Shown: positions 12,116 to 21,152, counted from the first letter of the stretch. The stretch is 64,000 nucleotides of DNA from Mixophyes australis (GCA_036250195.1 JAVHZZ010000012.1:89174591-89238590), one strand, 5' to 3'. The notes: a model not told the origin generated them from the letters alone. Made by a program: numbers and translations.

Positions 12116-12708
12116 TAATCATCAACATCATCATTAGCGCCCTCGTCGCCTACACAAATCTCCCCCTCATCCTCTTCTAATTCCAAAGTGGCATCCTCAA
12201 TTTGGGTATCACCGGCTACACTCGGGCTATTAAGGCACACATCAGCAGAATGCTCACGATTAGACATCCCACTGTTGGATGGACTCTCCACAGGGATTGT
12301 TGTCATTTGTGAATCAGAGCAAATATTCTCCTGTAATGCCTCACTGTTATCTTGCAGCTCGGCTTTGACGCGTAACAGTAGTTGTGCACCAATTGTAGGC
12401 TGGGTAACTTTTTGGGATCTGCCACTAATAGCCAAAGGTGAAGGCCTCATTCTCTCTTTGCCACTGCGTGTGTAGAATGGCATGCTTGCAATTTTTTTTT
12501 TATCGTCACTTAACTTTTGCTCAGTTACACTTCTTTTTCGCTTCAATACAGTAAATTTTTTTTTGGTTTTTGTTTTTTGCACTAATTTGAAAACACTCTG
12601 TTGTTTGACATCGCCTTGGCCAGATGACGTACTGGGAACACTAACATCAGGACTGGTGACAGAACCTGGTTGCTCATTTAGATCATATGTGGACTGCTTT
12701 GAATCCAT
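12049..12708 (-). CDS. hAT-type transposase N-terminal leader (219 codons, partial)
   Basis: The ORF begins MDSKQSTYDL and includes PSTSSGQGDVK (about residues 25-35), a lysine/arginine-rich segment around 41-60 (KTKTKKK, LKRKR) that would serve as a nuclear-localisation or DNA-contact region, and a strongly acidic tail at about 176-200. The start is supported by homology to the second hAT remnant in this window (from 24312), which shares the spaced pattern MDSxQxT, then PSTSSGxGxVKxxSV. No BED zinc finger or RNase H-like catalytic core is visible. The final 20 or so codons lie inside 100-bp repeat array 1, so the C-terminus has been replaced by repeat sequence or the ORF is a first exon whose partner exons are lost. 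Product function is inferred from context: a truncated transposase relic. Confidence 0.6.
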   Translation of the reverse strand: MDSKQSTYDLNEQPGSVTSPDVSVPSTSSGQGDVKQQSVFKLVQKTKTKKKFTVLKRKRSVTEQKLSDDKKKIASMPFYTRSGKERMRPSPLAISGRSQKVTQPTIGAQLLLRVKAELQDNSEALQENICSDSQMTTIPVESPSNSGMSNREHSADVCLNSPSVAGDTQIEDATLELEEDEGEICVGDEGANDDVDDYDAARYQIAFLNFYLYSRLYNG

Positions 12709-12720
12709 TCTGAGCGCAAA

Positions 12721-13537
12721 CCACTGGGGAGTGCTAAAAATTATTTAGTAGATTCTGCTGACAGTTATGACTTTTGACAGCCAGAAATATTAATGCACAA
12801 TTAGGGAGGACACCCCAAAAACACTGAGGAGTGCTAAAAATTATTGAGTAGATACTGCTGACAGTTATGACTTTTGACAGCCAGAAATATTAATGCACAA
12901 TTAGGGAGGACACCCCAAAAACACTGAGGAGTGCTAAAAATTATTGAGTAGATACTGCTGACAGATATGACTTTTGACAGCCAGAAATATTAATGCACAA
13001 TTAGGGAGGACACCCCAAAAACACTGAGGAGTGCTAAAAATTATTGAGTAGATACTGCTGACAGATATGACTTTTGACAGCCAGAAATATTAATGCACAA
13101 TTAGGGAGGACACCCCAAAAACACTGAGGAGTGCTAAAAATTATTGAGTAGATACTGCTGACAGATATGACTTTTGACAGCCAGAAATATTAATGCACAA
13201 TTAGGGAGGACACCCCAAAAACACTGAGGAGTGCTAAAAATTATTGAGTAGATACTGCTGACAGATATGACTTTTGACAGCCAGAAATATTAATGCACAA
13301 TTAGGGAGGACACCCCAAAAACACTGAGGAGTGCTAAAAATTATTGAGTAGATACTGCTGACAGATATGACTTTTGACAGCCAGAAATATTAATGCACAA
13401 TTAGGGAGGACACCCCAAAAACACTGAGGTGTGCTACAAATTATTTAGTAGATACTGCTGACAGATATGACTTTTGACAGCCAGAAATATTAATGCACAA
13501 TTATGGGGGACACCCCAAAAACGCTGGGGAGTGCCAA
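12721..13537. repeat. 100-bp tandem repeat, array 2 (eight near-identical copies)
   Basis: GAGTGCTAAAAATTATTGAG and CAGCCAGAAATATTAATGCA recur in register, with copies starting at 12721, 12821, 12921 and so on to 13421, plus a partial copy at 13521. The middle copies are almost identical (one T/A difference in GACAG[T/A]TATGAC); the outer copies are diverged (ATTTAG, CTGGGG). This indicates recent internal expansion. On the minus strand it lies between the TATA-like box and the ORF start, where a 5' leader or intron would be. Confidence 0.96.
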
Positions 13538-13703
13538 ATTTGAAGAAAAAATAATAAACCTCTATCCTCCTCTCTGCACTAGCGATTTTGGTTAGAGCAA
13601 TTGCAAGAACAATATTGTATTCTCTGTCCCTGCTCTAATTAGCCTATGACTACACCCTGCTCTCTCCCTCTGTCAAATGGCGATGGATTGCTGTGGAGGC
13701 GTG

Positions 13704-13711
13704 TATTTATA
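13704..13711 (-). promoter_or_regulatory. possible TATA box of the hAT element
   Basis: The minus strand reads CTTTATAAATA across this site, with CpG-containing sequence (TCTCGCGATA) just upstream. It is about 1 kb upstream of the 12708 start codon and is separated from it by the 100-bp repeat array. Consensus match only. Confidence 0.35.
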
Positions 13712-13750
13712 AAGTTGAAGTATCGCGAGAACCGAGTCCCGAGATCCGAC

Positions 13751-13767
13751 AACGTCACAATGACGTT
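13751..13767. other. hairpin 1 at the hAT right end
   Basis: AACGTCA, spacer CAA, TGACGTT: a perfect 7-bp stem. Confidence 0.7.
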
Positions 13768-13798
13768 CGGCCTCGATTTGGATTCGGAATGGGCGGGA

Positions 13799-13826
13799 GA
13801 GTACCGAGCTGCTCAGCTCGGTACTC
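13799..13826. other. hairpin 2 at the hAT right end
   Basis: GAGTACCGAGCT, loop GCTC, AGCTCGGTACTC: a perfect 12-bp stem, the strongest inverted repeat in the element outside its ends. Confidence 0.85.
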
Positions 13827-13851
13827 GGATACCCAAAGTTCGGGTGGGTTC

Positions 13852-13866
13852 GGTTCTCGGAGAACC
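13852..13866. other. hairpin 3 at the hAT right end
   Basis: GGTTCT, spacer CGG, AGAACC: a 6-bp stem 17 bp from the element end. The related string GAGAACCGAG also occurs at about 13729, suggesting repeated subterminal motifs. Confidence 0.65.
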
Positions 13867-13874
13867 GGACCCGC

Positions 13875-13883
13875 CCATCTCTA
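13875..13883. repeat. right terminal inverted repeat of the hAT element
   Basis: CCATCTCTA, the exact reverse complement of 11280-11288. Confidence 0.85.
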
Positions 13884-13891
13884 GTAGTGTA
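13884..13891. repeat. 8-bp target-site duplication, right copy (hAT insertion)
   Basis: GTAGTGTA, identical to 11272-11279. Confidence 0.9.
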
Positions 13892-16131
13892 TAGTGTATA
13901 TCTATCAGTAGTGTAGTAGTGTATAGTATATATCTATCAGTAGTGTATAGTGTATATCTATCAGTAGTGTAGTAGTGTATAGTATATATCTATCAGTAGT
14001 GTTTAGTGTATATCTATCAGTAGTGTAGTAGTGTATAGTGTATATCTATCAGTAGTGTATAGTGTATATCTATCAGTAGTGTAGTAGTGTATAGTATATA
14101 TCTATCAGTAGTGTATAGTGTATATCTATCAGTAGTGTAGTAGTGTATAGTGTATATCTATCAGTAGTGTATAGTATATATCTATCTATCAGTAGTGTAG
14201 TAGTATATAGTGTATATCTATCAGTAGTGTAGTAGTGTATAGTGTATATCTATAAGTAGTGTATAGTGTATATCTATCAGTAGTGTAGTAGTGTATAGTG
14301 TATATCTTTCAGTAGTGTATAGTATATATCTATCAGTAGTGTAGTAGTGTATATCTATCAGTAGTGTAGTAGTGTATAGTGTATATCTATCAGTAGTGTA
14401 GTAGTGTATAGTATATATCTATCAGTAGTGTAGTAGTGTATAGTGTATATCTATCAGTAGTGTATAGTGTATATCTATCAGTAGTGTAGTAGTGTATAGT
14501 GTATATCTATCAGTAGTGTATAGTATATATCTATCAGTAGTGTAGTAGTGTATAGTGTATATCTATCAGTAGTGTATAGTGTATATCTATCAGTAGTGTA
14601 GTAGTGTATAGTATATATCTATCAGTAGTGTAGTAGTGTATAGTGTATATCTATCAGTAGTGTATAGTATATATCTATCAGTAGTGTAGTAGTGTATATC
14701 TATCAGTAGTGTATAGTATATATCTATCAGTAGTGTAGTAGTGTATATCTATCAGTAGTGTATAGTATATATCTATCAGTAGTGTAGTAGTGTATATCTA
14801 TCAGTAGTGTATAGTATATATCTATCAGTAGTGTAGTAGTGTATAGTATATATCTATCAGTAGTGTATAGTATATATCTATTAGTAGTGTATAGTGTATA
14901 TCTATCAGTAGTGTAGTAGTGTATAGTATATATCTAATAGCAGTGTATAGTGTATATCTATCAGCAGTGTATAGTGTATATCTATCAGTAGTGTAGTAGT
15001 GTATAGTATATATCTATCAGTAGTGTAGTAGTGTATAGTATATATCTATCAGTAGTGTAGTAGTATATAGTGTATATCTATCAGTAGTGTAGTAGTGTAT
15101 AGTGTATATCTATCAGTAGTGTATAATGTATATCTATCAGTAGTGTATAGTGTATATCTATCAGTAGTGTAGTAGTGTATATCTATCAGTAGTGTAGTAG
15201 TGTATAGTATATGTCTATCAGTAATGTAGTAGTGCATAGTGTATATCTATCAGTAGTGTATAGTGTATATCTATCAGTAGTGTAGTAGTGTATAGTATAT
15301 ATCTATCAGTAGTGTAGTAGTGTATAGTGTATATCTATCAGTAGTGTATAGTATATATCTATCAGTAGTGTAGTAGTGTATATCTATCAGTAGTGTATAG
15401 TATATATCTATCAGTAGTGTAGTAGTGTATATCTATCAGTAGTGTATAGTATATATCTATCAGTAGTGTAGTAGTGTATATCTATCAGTAGTGTATAGTA
15501 TATATCTATCAGTAGTGTAGTAGTGTATAGTATATATCTATCAGTAGTGTATAGTATATATCTATTAGTAGTGTATAGTGTATATCTATCAGTAGTGTAG
15601 TAGTGTATAGTATATATCTATCAGCAGTGTATAGTGTATATCTATCAGCAGTGTATAGTGTATATCTATCAGTAGTGTAGTAGTGTATAGTATATATCTA
15701 TCAGTAGTGTAGTAGTGTATAGTATATATCTATCAGTAGTGTAGTAGTGTATAGTATATATCTATCAGTAGTGTATAGTATATATCTATCAGTAGTGTAT
15801 AGTGTATATCTATCAGTAGTGTAGTAGTGTATAGTATATATCTATCAGCAATGTATAGTATATATCTATCAGCAGTGTATAGTGTATATCTATCAGCAGT
15901 GTATAGTGTATATCTATCAGTAGTGTAGTAGTGTATAGTATATATCTATCTATCTATCAGTAGTGTAGTAGTGTATATCTATCAGTAGTGTATAGTATAT
16001 ATCTATCAGTAGTGTAGTAGTGTATATCTTTCAGTAGTGTATAGTATATATCTATCAGTAGTGTATAGTATATATCTATCAGTAGTGTATAGTATATATC
16101 TATCAGTAGTGTATAGTATATATCTATCAGT

Positions 16132-16145
16132 AGTGTATAGTATAT
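16132..16145. repeat. 14-bp target-site duplication, left copy (second insertion)
   Basis: AGTGTATAGTATAT, repeated at 17364-17377. Deleting the insert and one copy restores a normal satellite A unit. The length suits target-primed retrotransposition better than cut-and-paste transposition. Confidence 0.75.
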
Positions 16146-16238
16146 AAATAAGGATTTTCCAAAGGCGCCAAAATGATTGTGTATAGACACTAATAGGTTT
16201 AAATTATAGTATATTTAAACAACAAATCCAAATCAGTG
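16146..16238 (+). repeat. 93-bp inverted repeat, left arm
   Basis: Starts AAATAAGGATTTTCC and ends CCAAATCAGTG. It matches the reverse complement of 17156-17248 at 92 of 93 positions (the one difference is CCAAAGG versus CCAGAGG). It contains GGCGCC and TTTAAATTATAGTATATTTAAA-like AT-rich sequence. Confidence 0.97.
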
Positions 16239-16511
16239 TTTCTCTGCCAAAAAATGAAATTCTTCATAACAGGATTCAACTCTCAAATTATACAAGGTAC
16301 CCGCCCTTTAAGAATAAGGACGAAACAAAAATTGGGAAATTTAATCTACAATGTATTGGTTTGTTACTTTGTTGAGTTTGGCTCACAAACATTTGCGATG
16401 TCAATCAACCGCATAGAAGACAGAGGACTGGTCTCCTCAAAACCAGCCTACCTCTGAGAACAACCAATCATGGAACTATACCGGCTAGAAAAAGGAGGTT
16501 CTGGAGTAATA

Positions 16512-16571
16512 GTGCAATTGTCCCTGACGAAGCCAGACCGGCGAAACGCGTAGGTCCAGACACTACTGCAC
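16512..16571 (+). ncRNA. hammerhead-ribozyme-like motif
   Basis: In type I hammerhead order the plus strand shows CTGACGA (16524-16530), a short stem GCC/GGC with a 5-nt loop, GAAA (16543-16546), a 2-bp stem III at most, and GTC (16554-16556). Stem I is supported by GTGCA/TGCAC (16512-16516 with 16567-16571) and TGTC/GACA (16519-16522 with 16559-16562), separated by an internal loop. All three catalytic blocks are present. There is an extra A before stem II, and stem I meets the core with one and two unpaired bases, so this copy may be inactive. It may instead be only a conserved repeat motif of the CGAAACGCG type. Confidence 0.4.
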
Positions 16572-17155
16572 GATACATGCTACTATCTGCCCACTTCCCC
16601 TGCGAATACGGAGAACATCTTTACTTTGGAACTCCTAACCGCAGAGTGTGCAAGCGGGGGATAGACAACGCGGCCGCGTCTCTACAACAGCATTCAGAAC
16701 TCTACAGCTGGAGAGCCCTGCGGGGATACTACGGATCAGCACTGGGTTTAAGATCACATGATCGGGTAAGCGATCCTTTCCCTTTAACATTGTATAGAAG
16801 TCTCAAGTGCGCTTTAAAGTGATAACTTGTTTTAAGTATGCAGAAGCCTTCACTGCGCTATTGGAAAACCCTCTAATATTGGCATTAAGCTCTGGAATTA
16901 GAGATATTGTACACTAGAGGGAACTCTGTCCTATATATAGCCAAAGGCAACACTGTGGATACTGGAATATCATTTGCCTTGAGAACTTCAGACATTATTC
17001 GTGGATTATCATTGTATACTGAATCAATGGACTTTGTTTACAAATGAATCAATTCACCATTGACTGGAACTATATGATCTATGTACATACATGTTATTAG
17101 CATAATATGTTTATTGTAACCATTTATGACACTTTTGGTTGTTGTGTTATCAGTG

Positions 17156-17248
17156 CACTGATTTGGATTTGTTGTTTAAATATACTATAATTTAAACCTA
17201 TTAGTGTCTATACACAATCATTTTGGCGCCTCTGGAAAATCCTTATTT
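17156..17248 (-). repeat. 93-bp inverted repeat, right arm
   Basis: Inverted partner of 16146-16238, ending GGAAAATCCTTATTT. It stops 115 bp short of the insertion boundary, so the arms are not the true element ends on this side. Confidence 0.97.
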
Positions 17249-17363
17249 CTATATGTTATGGAGGAATGAAGCCCACCCCTTTGTTTTACACATCCTATAG
17301 GCTGCCTATTTTACATACGTTTAGGGAGCGCAAAGTCCAAAATCCCCCCCCCCAATAAACACC
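17249..17363 (+). other. 3' tail of the second insertion
   Basis: Unique sequence with GGGAGCGCAAAGTCC, then a C10 run (17344-17353), then AATAAA (17354-17359), then the target duplication. AATAAA four bases before the boundary may be a polyadenylation signal. No A-tail follows. Confidence 0.5.
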
Positions 17364-17377
17364 AGTGTATAGTATAT
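17364..17377. repeat. 14-bp target-site duplication, right copy (second insertion)
   Basis: AGTGTATAGTATAT, identical to 16132-16145. Confidence 0.75.
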
Positions 17378-19280
17378 ATCTATCAGTAGTGTAGTAGTGT
17401 ATAGTGTATATCTATCAGTAGTGTATAGTATATATCTATCAGTAGTGTATAGTGTATATCTATCAGTAGTGTATAGTGTATATCTATCAGTAGTGTAGTA
17501 GTGTATAGTATATATCTATCAGTAGTGTAGTAGTGTATAGTGTATATCTATCAGTAGTGTAGTAGTATATAGTGTATATCTATCAGTAGTGTAGTAGTGT
17601 ATAGTGTATATCTATCAGTAGTGTAGTAGTGTATAGTGTACATCTATCAGTAGTGTATAGTGTATATCTATCAGTAGTGTAGTAGTGTATAGTATATATC
17701 TATCAGTAGTGTATAGTGTATATCTATCAGTAGTGTATAGTATATATCTATCAGTAGTGTATAGTGTATATCTATCCGTAGTGTGGTAGTATATAGTGTA
17801 CATCTATCAGTAGTGTATAGTATATATCTATCAGTAGTGTAGTAGTAGATAGTATATATCTATCAGTAGTGTAGTAGTGTATAGTGTATATCTATCAGTA
17901 GTGTATAGTGCATATCTATCAGTAGTGTATAGTATATATCTATCAGTAGTGTATAGTATATATCTATCAGTAGTGTATAGTATATATCTATCAGTAGTGT
18001 AGTAGTGTATAGTATATATCTATCAGTAGTGTAGTAGTGTATAGTGTATATCTATCAGTAGTGTAGTAGTATATAGTGTATATCTATCAGTAGTGTAGTA
18101 GTGTATAGTGTATATCTATCAGTAGTGTATAGTGTACATCTATCAGTAGTGTATAGTGTATATCTATCAGTAGTGTAGTAGTGTATAGTGTATATCTATC
18201 AGTAGTGTATAGTATATATCTATCAGTAGTGTATAGTGTATATCTATCAGTAGTGTAGTAGTATATAGTGTACATCTATCAGTAGTGTATAGTGTATATC
18301 TATCAGTAGTGAAGTAGTGTATAGTGTATATCTATCAGTAGTGTATAGTATATATCTATCAGTAGTGTATAGTGTATATCTATCAGTAGTGTATAGTGTA
18401 TATCTATCAGTAGTGCAGTAGTGTATAGTATATATCTATCAGTAGTGTAGTAGTGTATAGTATATATCTATCAGTAGTGTATAGTATATATCTATCAGTA
18501 GTGTAGTAGTGGATAGTATATATCTATCAGTAGTGTAGTAGTGTATAGTGTATATCTATCAGTAGTGTATAGTATATATCTATCAGTAGTGTATAGTATA
18601 TATCTATCAGTAGTGTATAGTATATATCTATCAGTAGTGTAGTAGTGTATAGTATATATCTATCAGTAGTGTAGTAGTGTATAGTGTATATCTATCAGTA
18701 GTGTAGTAGTATATAGTGTATATCTATCAGTAGTGTAGTAGTGTATAGTGTATATCTATCAGTAGTGTAATAGTGTATAGTGTACATCTATCAGTAGTGT
18801 ATAGTGTATATCTATCAGTAGTGTAGTAGTGTATAGTATATATCTATCAGTAGTGTATAGTGTATATCTATCAGTAGTGTAGTAGTATATAGTGTATATC
18901 TATCAGTAGTGTAGTAGTGTATAGTATATATCTATCAGTAGTGTAGTAGTGTATATCTATCAGTAGTGTATAGTGTATATCTATCAGTAGTGTATAGTGT
19001 ATATCTATCAGTAGTGTATAGTGTATATCTATCAGTAGTGTAGTAGTGTATATCTATCAGTAGTGTATAGTATATATCTATCAGTAGTGTTGTAGTGTAC
19101 AGTATATATCTATCAGTAGTGTATAGTATATATTTATCAGTAGTGTTGTAGTGTATAGTGTATATATCTATCAGTAGTGTAGTAGTGTATATCTATCAGT
19201 AGTGTAGTAGTGTATAGTATATATCTATCAGTAGTGTATAGTGTATATCTATCAGTAGTGTAGTAGTGTATAGTATATAT

Positions 19281-20390
19281 CAGTAGTGTATAGTGTATAT
19301 CTATCAGTAGTGTAGTAGTATATAGTGTACATCTATCAGTAGTGTATAGTGTATATCTATCAGTAGTGTAGTAGTGTATAGTATATATCTATCAGTAGTG
19401 TATAGTGTATATCTATCAGTAGTGTATATCTATCAGTAGTGTAGTAGTGTATAGTATATATCTATCAGTAGTGTATAGTGTATATCTATCAGTAGTGTAT
19501 AGTGTATATCTATCAGTAGTGTATAGTGTATATCTATCAGTAGTGTATAGTGTATATCTATCAGTAGTGTAGTAGTGTATATCTATCAGTAGTGAAGTAG
19601 TGTATAGTGTATATGTATCAGTAGTGTATAGTATATATATATCAGTAGTGTAGTAGTGTATAGTGTATATCTATCAGTAGTGTATAGTGTATATCTATCA
19701 GTAGTGTAGTAGTGTATAGTATATGTCTATCAGTAGTGTAGTAGTGCATAGTGTATATCTATCAGTTGTGTAGTAGTGTATAGTGTATATCTATCAGTAG
19801 TGTAGTAGTGTATATCTATCAGTAGTGTAGTAGTGTATAGTATATGTCTATCAGTAGTGTAGTAGTGTATAGTGTATATCTATCAGTAGTGTAGTAGTGT
19901 ATATCTATCAGTAGTGTATAGTATATATCTATCAGTAGTGTATAGTATATATCTATCAGTAGTGTATAGTGTATATCTATCAGTAGTGTATAGTATATAT
20001 CTATCAGTAGTGTATAGTATATATCTATCAGTAGTGTATAGTGTATATCTATCAGTAGTGTATAGTATATATCAGTAGTGTATAGTGTATATCTATCAGT
20101 AGTGTAGTAGTATATAGTGTACATCTATCAGTAGTGTATAGTGTATATCTATCAGTAGTGTAGTAGTGTATAGTATATATCTATCAGTAGTGTATAGTGT
20201 ATATCTATCAGTAGTGTATATCTATCAGTAGTGTAGTAGTGTATAGTATATATCTATCAGTAGTGTATAGTGTATATCTATCAGTAGTGTATAGTGTATA
20301 TCTATCAGTAGTGTATAGTGTATATCTATCAGTAGTGTATAGTGTATATCTATCAGTAGTGTAGTAGTGTATATCTATCAGTAGTGTATA
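19281..20390. repeat. 792-bp higher-order duplication within satellite A block 3
   Basis: The truncated unit TATATATCAGTAG recurs at 19281 and 20073 (CAGTAG positions). The GTACATCTATC variant recurs at 19327 and 20119, and the doublet AGTGTATATCTATCAGTAG near 19417 and 20209. All are 792 bp apart. The copies are separated by a different stretch around 19600-20060. Confidence 0.75.
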
Positions 20391-20677
20391 GTATATATCT
20401 ATCAGTAGTGTATAGTATATATCTATCAGTAGTGTATAGTGTATATCTATCAGTAGTGTATAGTATATATCTATCAGTAGTGTAGTAGTGTATAGTATAT
20501 ATCTATCAGTAGTGTAGTAGTGTATAGTGTATATCTATCAGTAGTGTAGTAGTGTATAGTGTATATCTATCAGTAGTGTAGTAGTGTATAGTATATGTCT
20601 ATCAGTAGTGTAGTAGTGTATAGTGTATATCTATCAGTAGTGTAGTAGTGTATATCTATCAGTAGTGTATAGTGTAT

Positions 20678-20889
20678 CACGGGCACTAGGAGTCTTTACC
20701 CAGTATCACCCGCTGATGGTTTTATCAGAGCAGTAGAGTTGGTATATGATACTCTGGTGGCAGGGTGATAATGGAACTGGAAACAGCAGATGGTTAGAGA
20801 ATGCTCAGAAAGTCTATGACTAGCAGCACTGGTAAACAATAGGTAACTGAACACGAGGATCCGGATGGACAAGGACACGTGAGGGTAGT
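20678..20889. other. left part of the non-satellite island, unassigned
   Basis: Sequence beginning CACGGGCACTAGGAGTC. An 8-bp inverted pair TATCACCC (20704-20711) and GGGTGATA (20763-20770) is seen. No target duplication or terminal repeat pairing with the far end of the island was found. The minus-strand ORF at 20696-20878 has no recognisable domain. Confidence 0.5.
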
Positions 20890-21152
20890 CAGTGGTCTGC
20901 GCACGGCAAGTTGTACCACTGCTATAGTGAGAAGGAATGTCCAGGAGTAATAAGGAGGTGGAAGTCAGCGGTCTGTGTATAGCAAGTTGTACCGCTGTCT
21001 GTAGTGAAGGAATGGAATCCAGGTGAAGGTAACGGGGAAGTCAGTGGTCTGCGTGTAGCAAGTTGTACCACTGCTTATGTGAGAGGATATATGCAACTGG
21101 TGACACAGGGAAACAGGAATCAGTGGTCTGCCTCTAGCAAGTTGTACCACTG
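20890..21152. repeat. four hairpin repeats of about 76 bp with a conserved stem
   Basis: Four spaced copies of CAGTGGTCTG...CAAGTTGTACCACTG start at 20890, 20966, 21042 and 21121. Each pairs its first seven bases with its last seven (CAGTGGT/ACCACTG). Copy 2 reads CAGCGGT/ACCGCTG, so both sides of one base pair changed together. The 18-nt loops vary except for GCAAGTTGT. The spacer sequences (GAGGAAGGA-like) are only loosely similar. Confidence 0.85.

Larger units (their letters stand above)
11280..13883 (-). mobile_element. hAT-superfamily DNA transposon, 2604 bp, probably non-autonomous
   Basis: The insertion in satellite A starts TAGAGATGG and ends CCATCTCTA, a 9-bp terminal inverted repeat that fits the hAT end rule YARNG. 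It is flanked by an 8-bp duplication, the hAT signature length. Reading on the minus strand, which is the direction of its ORF, it holds hairpin-rich terminal DNA, a TATA-like box, an array of eight 100-bp repeats, a 219-codon ORF resembling a transposase N-terminal leader, a second 100-bp-period array and a GGTTTT-rich terminus. No BED finger, catalytic domain or dimerisation domain of a hAT transposase is present, and there is no room for one, so it needs a transposase from elsewhere. It inserted after satellite A had formed. Superfamily assignment is strong; the family is unknown. Confidence 0.88.
13884..16145. repeat. satellite A, second block
   Basis: Same 21/29-bp units as the first block, continuous with it before the hAT insertion. 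It has local variants such as TCTATTAGTAG and TATCAGCAGTG. A duplication of about 684 bp is indicated by the TTAGTAG variant at 14881 and 15565 together with the surrounding unit order. Short minus-strand ORFs of repeated YTLLIDIY are period accidents. The block ends at the second insertion. Confidence 0.95.
16146..17363 (+). mobile_element. 1218-bp inserted element with inverted arms, family unknown (Penelope-like remnant possible)
   Basis: Non-satellite DNA bounded by a 14-bp direct duplication of satellite A. It opens with a 93-bp arm whose inverted copy lies at 17156-17248. Past the right arm is a 115-bp tail ending C10-AATAAACACC. Between the arms is a CTGACGA...GAAA...GTC motif resembling a hammerhead ribozyme core. 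Hammerheads and inverted or tandem terminal copies are known for Penelope-like retroelements, including those of amphibians, and a variable target duplication of this size fits. No reverse transcriptase or GIY-YIG endonuclease is present. ORFs at 16236-16457 and 16577-16822 show no recognisable domain. Insertion status is well supported; the family assignment is a guess. Confidence 0.7.
17364..20677. repeat. satellite A, third block
   Basis: Same 21/29-bp family, with block-specific variants (GTGTACATCTATC, GTAGTATATAGTG, TATATCAGTAG). The array ends at AGTGTATAGTGTAT, just before CACGGGCACTAGG. Minus-strand ORFs such as 19819-20124 are repeats of YTLLIDIH-like peptide and not genes. Confidence 0.96.

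Noticed and set aside
12188..12748. Plus-strand ORFs opposite the transposase-like ORF
   Set aside because: Antisense shadows of the 12049-12708 minus-strand frame.
13646..13894. Two overlapping plus-strand ORFs (82 and 63 codons) at the hAT right end
   Set aside because: They lie across the hairpin-rich terminus, run into the target duplication and satellite, and show no domain.
16236..16822. ORFs of 73 and 81 codons inside the second insertion
   Set aside because: No recognisable reverse transcriptase, endonuclease or other domain. They cross the inverted arm or the hammerhead-like region.
15049..20124. Several minus-strand ORFs of 60-100 codons made of [14 protein letters not shown] repeats
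   Set aside because: They arise from 21-bp units being a multiple of 3 in satellite A. There is no initiation context or non-repeat sequence, and they end at the first 29-bp unit that changes frame.
20890..21152. CRISPR-like array of repeats with spacers of regular length
   Set aside because: Only four imperfect copies, in vertebrate transposon-rich DNA. Spacers are partly similar to each other, and no cas gene is present.
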